The translations under genes were made by a program, and so were the position numbers. Below are positions 1 to 6,906 of a stretch of 13,991 bases of DNA, piece by piece. Every line of letters begins with the position of its first letter. Within the stretch, counting starts at the first letter, position 1. Source of the DNA: Dehalococcoidia bacterium (lineage in GTDB: Bacteria; Chloroflexota; Dehalococcoidia; Dehalococcoidales; BS750m-G39); contig SOKR01000138.1 in assembly GCA_004375675.1 (NCBI GenBank), positions 1-13,991 on the forward strand, in the 5' to 3' direction. Below the pieces are notes generated by a model. It did not search any database. It was given only the letters and a program-made list of their open reading frames with translations, and was not told where the DNA came from.

Positions 1-2
1 CT

Positions 3-737
3 CTGCGGGCTAATCTCCTCTCCGCCTTGGAATCCAATCTCAGGCACGAAGAAAGCGGCGTCAGGCTTTTCGAGCTGGGCCGGGTTTATCACCGCAGGAA
101 GAACGACCTGCCGCTTGAGCCGGAGATAGTTTGCGGGGTGGCGGTGGGGCCCAGGTTCGAGCCGTCCTGGCGGGGCGGAAACGAGGCGCTCGATTTCTAC
201 GACGCCAAGGGTATGGTCGAGGGCTTATTCGGTCAGCTCGGGGTGGAAGTTAGCTTCGAGGCGGGTTCGGACGAGGGCCTGCATCCCTTTAAGCAGGCGG
301 CGATTGTGGTCGGGGGAAAAAGGCTGGGGGTGGTCGGCGGGCTTCATCCCAAGGTCTCGGATGCCTTTGAGCTGGCGGGGGATGTCTATCTCTTCGAGGT
401 AGATTTGACGGCGCTGCTGCCTTTCACTTTAGAGCGAAAGATGTTCCAGCCGATTTCGCGCTTTCCGGCCGTGGTCAGGGATATGGCGCTGGTGGTGGAT
501 GTGGGGGTGAGCAATGCCCAGGTGCAGGCAATTATGCGGGGCTTTCCGCTGGTGACCGAGGTCGCCCTCTTCGACCTCTACAGTGGGGAGCAGTTGCCGG
601 CGGGCAAGAAGTCGCTGGCTTACCGCATTACTTATCAATCGCCGGAGCACACGCTGACCGACGACGAGGTCAATAAGGTCCAGCAGCAGATTTTGGATAA
701 GCTTTCCAAGCAGCTGGGGGCGAGCTTAAGGGGTTAG
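3..737 (+). CDS. pheT: Phenylalanyl-tRNA synthetase beta subunit, C-terminal part (5' end outside window)
   Basis: This is the end of the beta subunit of the heterotetrameric PheRS, which charges tRNA-Phe in the cytoplasm. The reading frame is open to the window edge (first full codon at 3), so the start lies upstream; the TTG at 27 is internal. The 244 visible residues begin in the synthetase-like core, with the characteristic LFELGRVY segment near residues 22-29. They end in a ferredoxin-fold anticodon-binding domain over about the last 95 residues, including ISRFPAVVRDMALVVD, FDLYSGEQLPAGKKSLAYR and the terminal LTDDEVNKVQQQIL helix. The stop is TAG at 735-737. A hairpin-rich repeat follows directly and may provide the terminator. 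pheS would be expected upstream. The family call is secure because domain order and motifs fit the C-terminus of bacterial PheT. Confidence 0.95.
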   Translation: MRANLLSALESNLRHEESGVRLFELGRVYHRRKNDLPLEPEIVCGVAVGPRFEPSWRGGNEALDFYDAKGMVEGLFGQLGVEVSFEAGSDEGLHPFKQAAIVVGGKRLGVVGGLHPKVSDAFELAGDVYLFEVDLTALLPFTLERKMFQPISRFPAVVRDMALVVDVGVSNAQVQAIMRGFPLVTEVALFDLYSGEQLPAGKKSLAYRITYQSPEHTLTDDEVNKVQQQILDKLSKQLGASLRG

Positions 738-750
738 CCGAGGTTTTATC

Positions 751-930
751 TCCCCACCCCACCCAAGTTTTTCTTCCCACCCGTCCCACCCAATAGGAGT
801 TAGACTCCTCTTAGACCTTTTATTTGGGGGTGTTTAAGAGGGGCGCTAGCCCCTCTTTACATTAAAAGGGTGGCGGGTGGGAAAAGATTTAAATGGGGTG
901 GGGAGGGAAAAACAACCTGGGGGGTGGAGC
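751..930. repeat. Hairpin-rich intergenic repeat, copy A (short form)
   Basis: The left end is C-rich (CCCCACCC and CTTCCCACCC blocks, 751-791) and the right end is G-rich (GGGTGGCGGGTGGG from 868, GGGAGGGAAAAAC around 901-912), so the ends form long imperfect terminal inverted repeats. Between them lie a perfect 6-bp hairpin (AGGAGT 795-800, loop TAG, ACTCCT 804-809) and a perfect 9-bp hairpin (836-844 with 849-857). The same ordered parts recur at 13378-13700. No open reading frame is credible inside. It may be a small non-autonomous mobile element or a structured intergenic repeat; the exact ends are uncertain and I see no clear target-site duplication. Confidence 0.75.
836..858. terminator. 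Strong hairpin, possible terminator after pheT
   Basis: AAGAGGGGC (836-844) pairs perfectly with GCCCCTCTT (849-857) around a GCTA loop. The plus-strand T-run after it is short (TCTTTACATT), so as a rho-independent terminator it is only moderate. It is the only strong GC-rich stem in the first 130 bases after the pheT stop, and it sits inside repeat copy A. Confidence 0.4.
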
Positions 931-959
931 AGATAAACTAATCTCCAATAAGCCCCTTA

Positions 960-968
960 TGGTATAAT
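960..968 (+). promoter_or_regulatory. Extended -10 promoter for arsM
   Basis: TGGTATAAT at 960-968 is a perfect extended -10 element (TGn followed by TATAAT). No good -35 is seen at 17-18 bases upstream, as expected for extended -10 promoters. Transcription would start near 975, giving a leader of about 30 bases before the ATG at 1005. No clear ArsR-type dyad is visible around it. Confidence 0.6.
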
Positions 969-1004
969 AAGAATGAAATTAAATAGCTTCGGGTGTGATT
1001 GAAA

Positions 1005-1835
1005 ATGAAGAAAGAAGAAATCAAAAAGTCTGTAAGAGAAGGGTATGCAAAAATCGCACAACAGGACAGCACCTGCTGCAACACAACAAGCTCATGCTGC
1101 AATAATACCGATTTAGCCCGCAATATGAGTAAAACTATTGGTTACACCGAGGAAGAAATGGACAGGGTCCCCGAGGGAGCTAATCTGGGTCTCGGCTGCG
1201 GCAATCCGGTAGCCCTGGCTTCTTTAAAAGAAGGTGAAACAGTACTCGACCTCGGCTCAGGTGCCGGCTTCGATTGTTTTCTAGCCGCCGATAAGGTCGG
1301 CAAAAATGGAAAAGTCATCGGCATAGATATGACGCCGGAGATGATTGAAAAAGCAAGAGAAAATGCCAGGCAGGGTGACTATACGAATGCGGAGTTCAGG
1401 CTTGGAGAGATTGAGAACCTGCCGGTGGCTGATAATTCGGTTGACGTCGTTATCTCAAACTGTGTTATCAATCTCGTGCCCGATAAAAGAAGGGTCTTTA
1501 AAGAAACATTCAGGGTGCTAAAGCCGGGTGGCAGGCTGATGGTCTCAGATATAGTTTTGCTTAGGGAACTCCCCGATTTCATCAAGAACTCAATTGAGGC
1601 GTACATCGGCTGTCTTTCGGGAGCCATAATGAGGGACGAATATATAGGTGCTATAGAAGCGGCTGGATTTCAGGATGCCAGGATAGCTGATGAGACGTCC
1701 TTCCCTGTAGATTGTATGGCTAACGACCCAACGGCAAAGGTAATTATGGAGAATTTTAAAATACCGCCTCAAGAAGTAGCGGATATTGCCAGTTCGGTTG
1801 TAAGCATAAAGGTTTATGGGATTAAACCGAGTTAA
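1005..1835 (+). CDS. arsM: Arsenite S-adenosylmethionine methyltransferase ArsM
   Basis: Predicted to methylate As(III) with SAM in the cytoplasm, giving methylated, partly volatile arsenicals. From the ATG at 1005 it is 276 residues, the usual size. The SAM-binding motif I is VLDLGSGAG (residues 80-88). Cysteines expected in the family are present: Cys65 in LGCGNP, Cys153 in SNCVINL and Cys203 in YIGCLSG; these correspond to the As(III)-binding cysteines of characterised ArsM enzymes. Two extra CC pairs (residues 24-25 and 31-32) lie in the N-terminus. An in-frame TTG at 999 is an alternative start; the ribosome-binding site is weak for both. No arsR, arsB or arsC gene is adjacent. Two hand-counted 60-base stretches gave 40-45% GC against about 63% in ispG, suggesting acquisition by transfer. 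The stop overlaps the end of convergent proS by 14 bases. Confidence 0.93.
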   Translation: MKKEEIKKSVREGYAKIAQQDSTCCNTTSSCCNNTDLARNMSKTIGYTEEEMDRVPEGANLGLGCGNPVALASLKEGETVLDLGSGAGFDCFLAADKVGKNGKVIGIDMTPEMIEKARENARQGDYTNAEFRLGEIENLPVADNSVDVVISNCVINLVPDKRRVFKETFRVLKPGGRLMVSDIVLLRELPDFIKNSIEAYIGCLSGAIMRDEYIGAIEAAGFQDARIADETSFPVDCMANDPTAKVIMENFKIPPQEVADIASSVVSIKVYGIKPS

Positions 1836-3531
1836 ACTCGGTAACCATCTTTTTGAGTCTAGCCGCTATCCCGTCTATTGGCACCAGCTCCGACTCTTTC
1901 TCCGAGCGTTTCTTTAGCTCCACACTGTTTTTATCCAGAGTGCGGGGGCTGACGGTGAGCCGCAGCGGTATGCCCAGCAGGTCGGCGTCGTTGAACTTGA
2001 CCCCGGGCGACTCCGGGCGGTCGTCGAAGAGGACTTCCAATCCTTCCGCTTCCAGTTCGGCGTAGAGCTTTTCGGCGACCTCCTCCACTTTAGCGCCTTC
2101 CTTATAGAGCGGGCAGAGATAAACCTGGTAGGGGGCGAGGGTGGGGGGCCAGATAATGCCCTTTTCGTCGTGATGTTGCTCGATGACCGCCGCCATCAGA
2201 CGGCTCAAGCCCAGGCCGTAGCAGCCCATGACCATGGGATGGGGCTTGCCCTTTTCGTCAATGAAAGAGGCGTCGAACTTCTGGCTGTAGGCGGTGCCCA
2301 GCTTGAAGATATGCCCGACCTCGATGCCCTGGGTCGATACCAGCGCGCTGCCGCATCCGGGGCACTTATCGCCGGCGCGGGCGCTGGCGATATCGGCGAC
2401 GATATCCGCCTTAAAGTCGCGGGGGTAGTTGACGTTTTTCAGGTGGGTTTCGGGCTTGTTGCCGCCGGCCACGAAGTTGGTGCCCGAATTTACCGAGTCG
2501 TCGGCGATAACCTTAAAGCCCTTGATGCCGACGGGCGATGCCGCACCAGCCACCAGGCCAGCTTTTATAACCTCGGCCTCGGTAGCCAGGCGCAACTCGC
2601 TTGCCTTGAGCTGGTTATTCAGCTTTATTTCATTGACATCGAGGTCGCCGCGAATCACCACGAAGACGAGCTTGCCGTCGGCGATATAAAAGACCGCTTT
2701 CAGGGTATGGCTGTGGGGCACCTTGAGGAAAACGGCCACCTCTTCTATGGAGCCGGCGCCGGGGGTAGCGACTTCCTCAACGGCTAAAGGCTGGCCGTTA
2801 TCGATTTTTTCCTTCGCGCTCACCGCTTTTTCGGCGTTGGCGGCATAGTTACAGCCCGGGCAGTAGATAATCTCGTCCTCGCCGTTTTCGGTGACCACCA
2901 TGAATTCGCGGGAGTCCTTGCCGCCGATAGCGCCGCTGTCGGCTTCCACCAGCATCGTGGGCAGGCCGCAGCGTTCAAAGATATTCCGGTAAGCCCGGTC
3001 CATCTTTTGGTAGCTGATATCCAGCCCGGTTTCATCGACATCAAAGCTGTAGAGGTCTTTCATGATGAACTCGCGCACCCTTATCAGCCCGCCGCGGGGG
3101 CGGGGCTCGTCGCGGAACTTGACCTGAATCTGGTAGAGGAGGAGGGGCAGGTCGCGGTAGCTCTGGACATTATACTTTACCAGCTCGGTGATGACTTCTT
3201 CGTGGGTGGGGCCCAGAGCCAGCTTCCTCTCTCTGCGGTCGGAGAGGGTGAAAAGAACCTTGCCCAGGGCCTGGTCGCGGCCGGACTGCTGCCACATCTC
3301 GAAGGGCTGCAATACAGGCAGGTTGACTTCCTGTCCGCCGGCCTTATCCATCTCGTCGCGGATGATGTTTTCTATCTTTTTCAGCACGCGCCAGCCTAAA
3401 GGCAGGTAGGAGTAGATGCCCGCCGCCAGCTGCTGGATCATGCTGGCTCTTAATAATAGCTGGTGGCTGGCGGTTTCCGCCTCGGCGGGCACTTCACGCT
3501 GGGTCTTACCGAATAGCTTTGATAGGCGCAT
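1822..3531 (-). CDS. proS: Prolyl-tRNA synthetase, bacterial type with editing domain
   Basis: Charges tRNA-Pro with proline in the cytoplasm. At 569 residues it matches the long bacterial ProRS form. Visible in order: motif 1 region (about 31-76), the GPTHEEV motif (107-113), motif 2 around FRDEPRPRGGLIRVREF (139-155), an inserted editing (INS) domain about 225-400 with SVNSGTNFVAGGN, motif 3 GCYGLGLSRLMAA (436-448), and an anticodon-binding domain from about 465. CPGC (224-227) and CPGCG (390-394) flank the INS domain and could form a zinc site, which is my inference. The ATG at 3531 is the only start before an upstream in-frame stop, and no good Shine-Dalgarno is visible. It lies 52 bases after the DUF4389 gene and is probably the last gene of the operon. 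Confidence 0.96.
   Translation of the reverse strand: MRLSKLFGKTQREVPAEAETASHQLLLRASMIQQLAAGIYSYLPLGWRVLKKIENIIRDEMDKAGGQEVNLPVLQPFEMWQQSGRDQALGKVLFTLSDRRERKLALGPTHEEVITELVKYNVQSYRDLPLLLYQIQVKFRDEPRPRGGLIRVREFIMKDLYSFDVDETGLDISYQKMDRAYRNIFERCGLPTMLVEADSGAIGGKDSREFMVVTENGEDEIIYCPGCNYAANAEKAVSAKEKIDNGQPLAVEEVATPGAGSIEEVAVFLKVPHSHTLKAVFYIADGKLVFVVIRGDLDVNEIKLNNQLKASELRLATEAEVIKAGLVAGAASPVGIKGFKVIADDSVNSGTNFVAGGNKPETHLKNVNYPRDFKADIVADIASARAGDKCPGCGSALVSTQGIEVGHIFKLGTAYSQKFDASFIDEKGKPHPMVMGCYGLGLSRLMAAVIEQHHDEKGIIWPPTLAPYQVYLCPLYKEGAKVEEVAEKLYAELEAEGLEVLFDDRPESPGVKFNDADLLGIPLRLTVSPRTLDKNSVELKKRSEKESELVPIDGIAARLKKMVTEFNSV
1826..1842. terminator. Bidirectional hairpin at the arsM/proS convergent ends
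   Basis: ACCGAGTT (1826-1833) and AACTCGGT (1835-1842) are a perfect inverted repeat around a single base, giving a stem of at least 6 bp. It overlaps the arsM stop codon (1833-1835) and covers the last codons of proS. On the plus strand a CTTTTT run follows at about 1849-1854; on the minus strand a shorter T-tract follows. It fits a compact terminator shared by the two converging genes. Confidence 0.5.
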
Positions 3532-3583
3532 AGTGATAGAAGGAAGCTCTTTGGCTTACCTTAAAATCCTTTCCCCTTTAATA

Positions 3584-3868
3584 TCAGTCCATGCTGAAAG
3601 GCGGGTATTTGTCGGTCAGGTAGTAGGAGTAGCCGTTGACCCTTGTTGACCAGCGAAGATAGCCGGAGACGAAGTCAAAGGCCCAGCGGGGGTAGCGGCC
3701 CATGAAGAGTATCGCCCACCAGGAGATGAAGAGGACGACGCCCGCGGCTATGCCCACAAAGTAGAGGACGACCATCTGGGGGATGACCATGAAGTAGCGA
3801 AAGAAGGTGGTCAGCCGCGAGAGTTTATCGGGAAACTCAATGTCAAGGGTTATTGGGTATTCAGCCAT
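3584..3868 (-). CDS. Small membrane protein, DUF4389 family
   Basis: A 94-residue protein of no known function. It resembles DUF4389 proteins: the N-terminal YPITLDIEFPDKLSRLTTFFR, a hydrophobic stretch at about residues 24-56 long enough for one long helix or a tight hairpin, then an aromatic tail with RYPRWAFDFVSGYLRW and a closing TDKYPPF. Many family members are longer or carry two such units, so this is a minimal version. The ATG at 3868 is supported by an AAGGAGGT Shine-Dalgarno (3877-3884) eight bases upstream, one of the strongest in the window. It lies 80 bases downstream of the ion-channel gene and 52 upstream of proS, all on the same strand. A link to the channel is only suggested by position. 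Confidence 0.8.
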   Translation of the reverse strand: MAEYPITLDIEFPDKLSRLTTFFRYFMVIPQMVVLYFVGIAAGVVLFISWWAILFMGRYPRWAFDFVSGYLRWSTRVNGYSYYLTDKYPPFSMD

Positions 3869-3948
3869 TTTAGCTTACCTCCTTGTACCGTTGGATTTCC
3901 TCGAATTCTCTATCCATTAAATCATATCAAACGGCTTTATTCTAGCCT

Positions 3949-5223
3949 TTATCGGGTCATTTTTCTGACAAAGGTTATCAGGAAGAGGGCGATGGTGAAG
4001 ACCCCGATAAACGACTCGAGGGCGCCGATGCCCTTTACCCAGGCGTCGCTCGCCTCCAGCCAGCTGCCGTAGCCCAGGGAGGTGAAGGACATGGTGCTGA
4101 AAGCCAGGGAGTTGCCGAAGGCGTCCAGTTGCCAGTCGGCGCCGATGAGGAAGTAGATGATACCCAGGCCGACGATGACCGAAGCCGCCCAGACAACGGC
4201 TCTTAACGGCCTTTCGCCGTAGCCGCATGTTAAGGAGACGAACATAGACCACAGCTTGTGGGCGGGGTTAAGGCGCCACTTTAGCGCCTTTCGTTTGGCC
4301 GTCATCTCGCGGAAGAAGAACTCACCGGCTGTGTCGTACATGCCCCGGTCGGTGTGCCAGAGCTTGAGGTTGCGGTAGACGCTGGCGGCTTCCTTTATTA
4401 ATTCCTGTTTTTTCTTATCGTCCTCTTCTTCTTTGTGTAAAAGCTCTTCGCCCAGGACTTGCTGGGAGCCCCAGTTTACCCCATCTATGTCGGCCTGAAA
4501 GAGGTCGGCGGAGTAGAGGCGGGCGCCGTCCAGGTCGGCTTTGATGAGATTGGTCTCGGGGCCGCGGAGGTTGGCGTAGTTGAGGTTCGCCTGCTGGAGG
4601 TGAGCCCGATGCAGGTTCGCCCCGCGCAGGTCGGCGCGCTGTAAGTCGGCTCCTTTCAGGTGGGCGTTGGAGAGGTTAGCCCTCTCCAGGTCGGCGTCTT
4701 CCAGAAAAGCGCCTTCCAGGTGGGCGCCGCTTAAGTCAGCACCTTCCAGGTGCGCTCGCATCAGAAGAGCTTTTTTAAGGTAGGCGCCCGAAAGGTCGGC
4801 CCAGTCGAGGTGGGCTTCTTCCAGCTCGGCTCCCTCAAGGTGGGCGCCAGGCAGAACGGCTTTGCCGAGGTAGGTTTTCAATAACTCCGCTTTTTTGAGC
4901 TGGGCTCCGGACAGGTTGGCCCCTTCCAGGTGGGCGCCCTGCAGGTCAATGCCGTCGGCGTCGGCACCGGACAGGTCGGCTCCTTCAAGGTGGGCGCCGC
5001 GCAGGATTGTCCGCTCCAGTTGAGCGCCGGAGAGATTGGCGCCTTCCAGGCGGGCGTACCATAACGAGGCTTCGCGGAGCAGAATGCCGGAAAGGTCGAG
5101 CTGGCTCAAGTTTATGTTTTCCTCGAACTCTCGCCGCGACAGGTCGAGGCCCTCAGCCTTGCCGCCGTGCCTTTTTATCATAGCCAGCAGTTCTTTGCGG
5201 GTCAGGGGTTTTGCTTTAGCCAT
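3949..5223 (-). CDS. Pentapeptide-repeat protein fused to a two-TM ion channel pore
   Basis: Predicted membrane ion channel with a large cytoplasmic repeat domain, 424 residues. After a charged N-terminus, about 210 residues (39-248) are nearly unbroken pentapeptide repeats of the form A(D/N)LSGA(H/Q)LEG, which fold as a quadrilateral beta-helix. A charged linker follows (EEEDDKKK, then YRNLKLWHTDRGMYDTAGEFFFREM, about 282-307). The pore module has TM1 at about 341-360, a pore loop with TSLGYG (381-386), a variant of the potassium selectivity filter TVGYG, and TM2 at about 400-420. Ion_trans_2-type channels of this fused design occur in bacteria, but gating and ligand are unknown. I chose the ATG at 5223: the AAGGAGG at 5231-5237 sits seven bases before it, but only one base before the alternative ATG at 5229. 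It lies 21 bases after the unknown upstream gene. Confidence 0.88.
   Translation of the reverse strand: MAKAKPLTRKELLAMIKRHGGKAEGLDLSRREFEENINLSQLDLSGILLREASLWYARLEGANLSGAQLERTILRGAHLEGADLSGADADGIDLQGAHLEGANLSGAQLKKAELLKTYLGKAVLPGAHLEGAELEEAHLDWADLSGAYLKKALLMRAHLEGADLSGAHLEGAFLEDADLERANLSNAHLKGADLQRADLRGANLHRAHLQQANLNYANLRGPETNLIKADLDGARLYSADLFQADIDGVNWGSQQVLGEELLHKEEEDDKKKQELIKEAASVYRNLKLWHTDRGMYDTAGEFFFREMTAKRKALKWRLNPAHKLWSMFVSLTCGYGERPLRAVVWAASVIVGLGIIYFLIGADWQLDAFGNSLAFSTMSFTSLGYGSWLEASDAWVKGIGALESFIGVFTIALFLITFVRKMTR
4480..5109 (-). repeat. Degenerate 30-base tandem repeat array encoding the pentapeptide repeats
   Basis: About 21 units of roughly 30 bases, each coding for ten residues (two pentapeptides), run through the channel gene. 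On the plus strand, units are marked by recurring CCTTCCAGGTGGGCGCC-like blocks, for example near 4711, 4921 and 4981. Several units are almost identical in DNA while others have diverged, suggesting growth by internal duplication. Confidence 0.8.
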
Positions 5224-5244
5224 AGTCATGCCTCCTTGGGGGGT

Positions 5245-5826
5245 TTATTCAGGGTTTTTCTTCCTATCATTTCTAATTTCCTTTCGACTTCTTGGGCGGA
5301 TTCTTTCATCCTGTAGTTCAGCTATCAAATCTATATCTTCACCTTTATGACCTTCCTGCCACAACAACACCTGTATTTTGTTTTTACGGCAATAGTCTAA
5401 AGCTAGTCTTGCGAGTGCTTCGAAATTATCTCCGTAGTAACCACGTTTGTTACGTGTGCTTTCAACATAGCTATGTAGTCTATACCAGCAGCGCAAAGCG
5501 GGTGGGCCAGATTCCATAGCTATTTTCTTATCAATAATGCCATTGTTCACCCACACTTCCAGTGCGGCATACTTGTCAATTACGTGATCTATCTCTTTGC
5601 TTGTTTCGATTGGCATGTTTTTTAGATCGTCTTGTGTGAGTTCATATATTAGTCGTAGCGTTTCCACAGTTTCGGGGTTGCGTAGTTCGCGGAACACGTC
5701 GAGCGCAGTTTGTGCATTAATGCTTCGTCGTGCTTGGCCTATTTGCCAAAAAGCAAGAAATACACTTCCTGCCAAGACACAGGTAGCTATGGCTGCTACT
5801 GCTGCCCAACCCCATGTCCAATCCAT
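5245..5826 (-). CDS. Unknown protein with one N-terminal membrane segment
   Basis: A 193-residue protein whose function I do not recognise. Residues 7-27 form a hydrophobic membrane anchor. The remainder is probably a helical cytoplasmic domain: WQIGQARRSINAQTALDVFRELRNPET (about 27-53), then a segment with KEIDHVIDKYAALEVWVNNGIID, and a very basic tail (about 177-191). The layout recalls DUF4760-like proteins, but that is a weak impression. The ATG at 5826 has a GGGGGAG Shine-Dalgarno (5833-5839). It lies 33 bases after ispG and 21 before the channel gene, so it is probably co-transcribed with both. A hand-counted 60-base stretch (5401-5460) is 45% GC against 63% in ispG (6121-6180), a sign of transfer. 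Confidence 0.8.
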   Translation of the reverse strand: MDWTWGWAAVAAIATCVLAGSVFLAFWQIGQARRSINAQTALDVFRELRNPETVETLRLIYELTQDDLKNMPIETSKEIDHVIDKYAALEVWVNNGIIDKKIAMESGPPALRCWYRLHSYVESTRNKRGYYGDNFEALARLALDYCRKNKIQVLLWQEGHKGEDIDLIAELQDERIRPRSRKEIRNDRKKNPE

Positions 5827-5844
5827 TGTTTACTCCCCCATATT

Positions 5845-5866
5845 AGTGCTAAAACAGTGCTAAAAC
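5845..5866. repeat. Perfect 11-base tandem duplication at the ispG stop
   Basis: AGTGCTAAAAC occurs twice head to tail (5845-5855 and 5856-5866). The copy nearer ispG contains its TAG stop (5860-5862 on the plus strand, read in reverse). It marks the junction between the conserved cluster and the inserted genes. Confidence 0.85.
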
Positions 5867-6906
5867 CTCCCCACCTCCCCCATCAATACCCTCACAAAGT
5901 CCTTTTCCTCTATAGTCTTAATCTTCTCGCCCTTCTTAAAGAGGACGGCGCGGCCTTTGCCGCAGGCGATGCCGATATCGGCGTCCTGGGCTTCGCCGGG
6001 GCCGTTGACGATACAGCCCATGACGGCTACTTTGATGGGCTTGTCAATCTTGAGTAGCTCTTGCTCCACCTCTGCGGCTAATTTTACTATATCCACCTCG
6101 GCGCGACCACAGGAGGGGCAGCTGACCAGTATCGGGCCGTGCTGGCGGAGGTCGAGGCTTTTCAGGATTTCGTAGGCGGCGATGACCTCCTCGCGGGGGT
6201 GGGCGCTCAGAGAGACGCGGATGGTGTCGCCGATGCCTTCGTATAAAAGGGTGCTGATGCCCACCGTGCTGCGGATGATACCGGTGCGGGGTGGGCCGGA
6301 CTCGGTGACGCCGATATGCAAAGGGTAGGGAATCTTCTGGGCGATGCTGCTATAAGCCTCGATAGTGGTGGGGACATCAAAGGCTTTGACCGAAACCTTG
6401 ATAAGCCCGAAATCAAGCTCTTCTAACAGCCTGACCTGAGCCAGCGCCGCCTCGACCATCTGCTCCGAAATGGAGAGTTTGGGGTTGGGGGAAGGGGGGA
6501 GGCTGCCGGCGTTGACGCCAACGCGGATGGGCACGTTTCTCTCCTTAGCGGCTTTGGCTACTTCTTTAACCTTGTTGCGCTCGCTGATGTTGCCGGGATT
6601 CAAGCGCAGACCGTCGCAGCCGGATTCCAGCGCCGTCAGCGCCAGGCGGTGGTCGAAGTGAATGTCGGCGATGAGGGGGATGGAGACATCCTTTTTGATG
6701 GCTTTTATGGCGCGGGCGGCCTCGGTGTCGGGGACAGCCACCCGCACGAGCTCGCAGCCGCAGTCTTCGAGCTCTTTGATTTGGGCAACGGTTGACATAA
6801 CATCGGCAGTTTCGGTCTTGGTCATCGATTGCACCACGATGGGGGCGCCGCCGCCGATGGTTACATCGCCGATTCGGATTGGCTTTGAGATGCGCCTTGG
6901 ATTCAA
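5860..6906 (-). CDS. ispG: 4-hydroxy-3-methylbut-2-en-1-yl diphosphate synthase
   Basis: IspG (GcpE) is the iron-sulfur enzyme that reductively converts MEcPP to HMBPP, the penultimate step of the MEP isoprenoid pathway. From the chosen start it is 348 residues, normal for the short bacterial form. The N-terminal TIM-barrel shows PIVVQSMTKTET and RLNPGNI. The C-terminal cluster domain has SCPSCGRAEVD (Cys263, Cys266) and MGCIVNGPGE (Cys298, Glu305), the expected 4Fe-4S ligands. An upstream ATG at 7047 would add 47 residues that merely shadow rseP. I chose TTG at 6906, giving MNPRRISKPIRIG. It overlaps the rseP stop as TTGA and has GGAGGGAG nine bases upstream (6916-6923). Translational coupling with rseP is likely. 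Confidence 0.95.
   Translation of the reverse strand: MNPRRISKPIRIGDVTIGGGAPIVVQSMTKTETADVMSTVAQIKELEDCGCELVRVAVPDTEAARAIKAIKKDVSIPLIADIHFDHRLALTALESGCDGLRLNPGNISERNKVKEVAKAAKERNVPIRVGVNAGSLPPSPNPKLSISEQMVEAALAQVRLLEELDFGLIKVSVKAFDVPTTIEAYSSIAQKIPYPLHIGVTESGPPRTGIIRSTVGISTLLYEGIGDTIRVSLSAHPREEVIAAYEILKSLDLRQHGPILVSCPSCGRAEVDIVKLAAEVEQELLKIDKPIKVAVMGCIVNGPGEAQDADIGIACGKGRAVLFKKGEKIKTIEEKDFVRVLMGEVGRF

Noticed and set aside
751..930. CRISPR array or tRNA gene in the first intergenic region
   Set aside because: There are no evenly spaced direct repeats with unique spacers and no cloverleaf; the palindromes are explained by the repeat element.
738..950. T-box or other riboswitch near the synthetase gene pheT
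   Set aside because: The region is downstream of pheT and no T-box sequence motif is visible; the hairpins match the second copy in front of an unrelated gene.
2170..2787. A 205-codon plus-strand open frame inside proS
   Set aside because: It lies wholly antisense to a well-supported ProRS, has low-complexity composition typical of a reverse-frame shadow, and shows no ribosome-binding site or known motif.
3916..3946. Small stem (GGCT/AGCC) between the channel and DUF4389 genes as a terminator
   Set aside because: Only four base pairs with a seven-base loop and no T-run; too weak to call.
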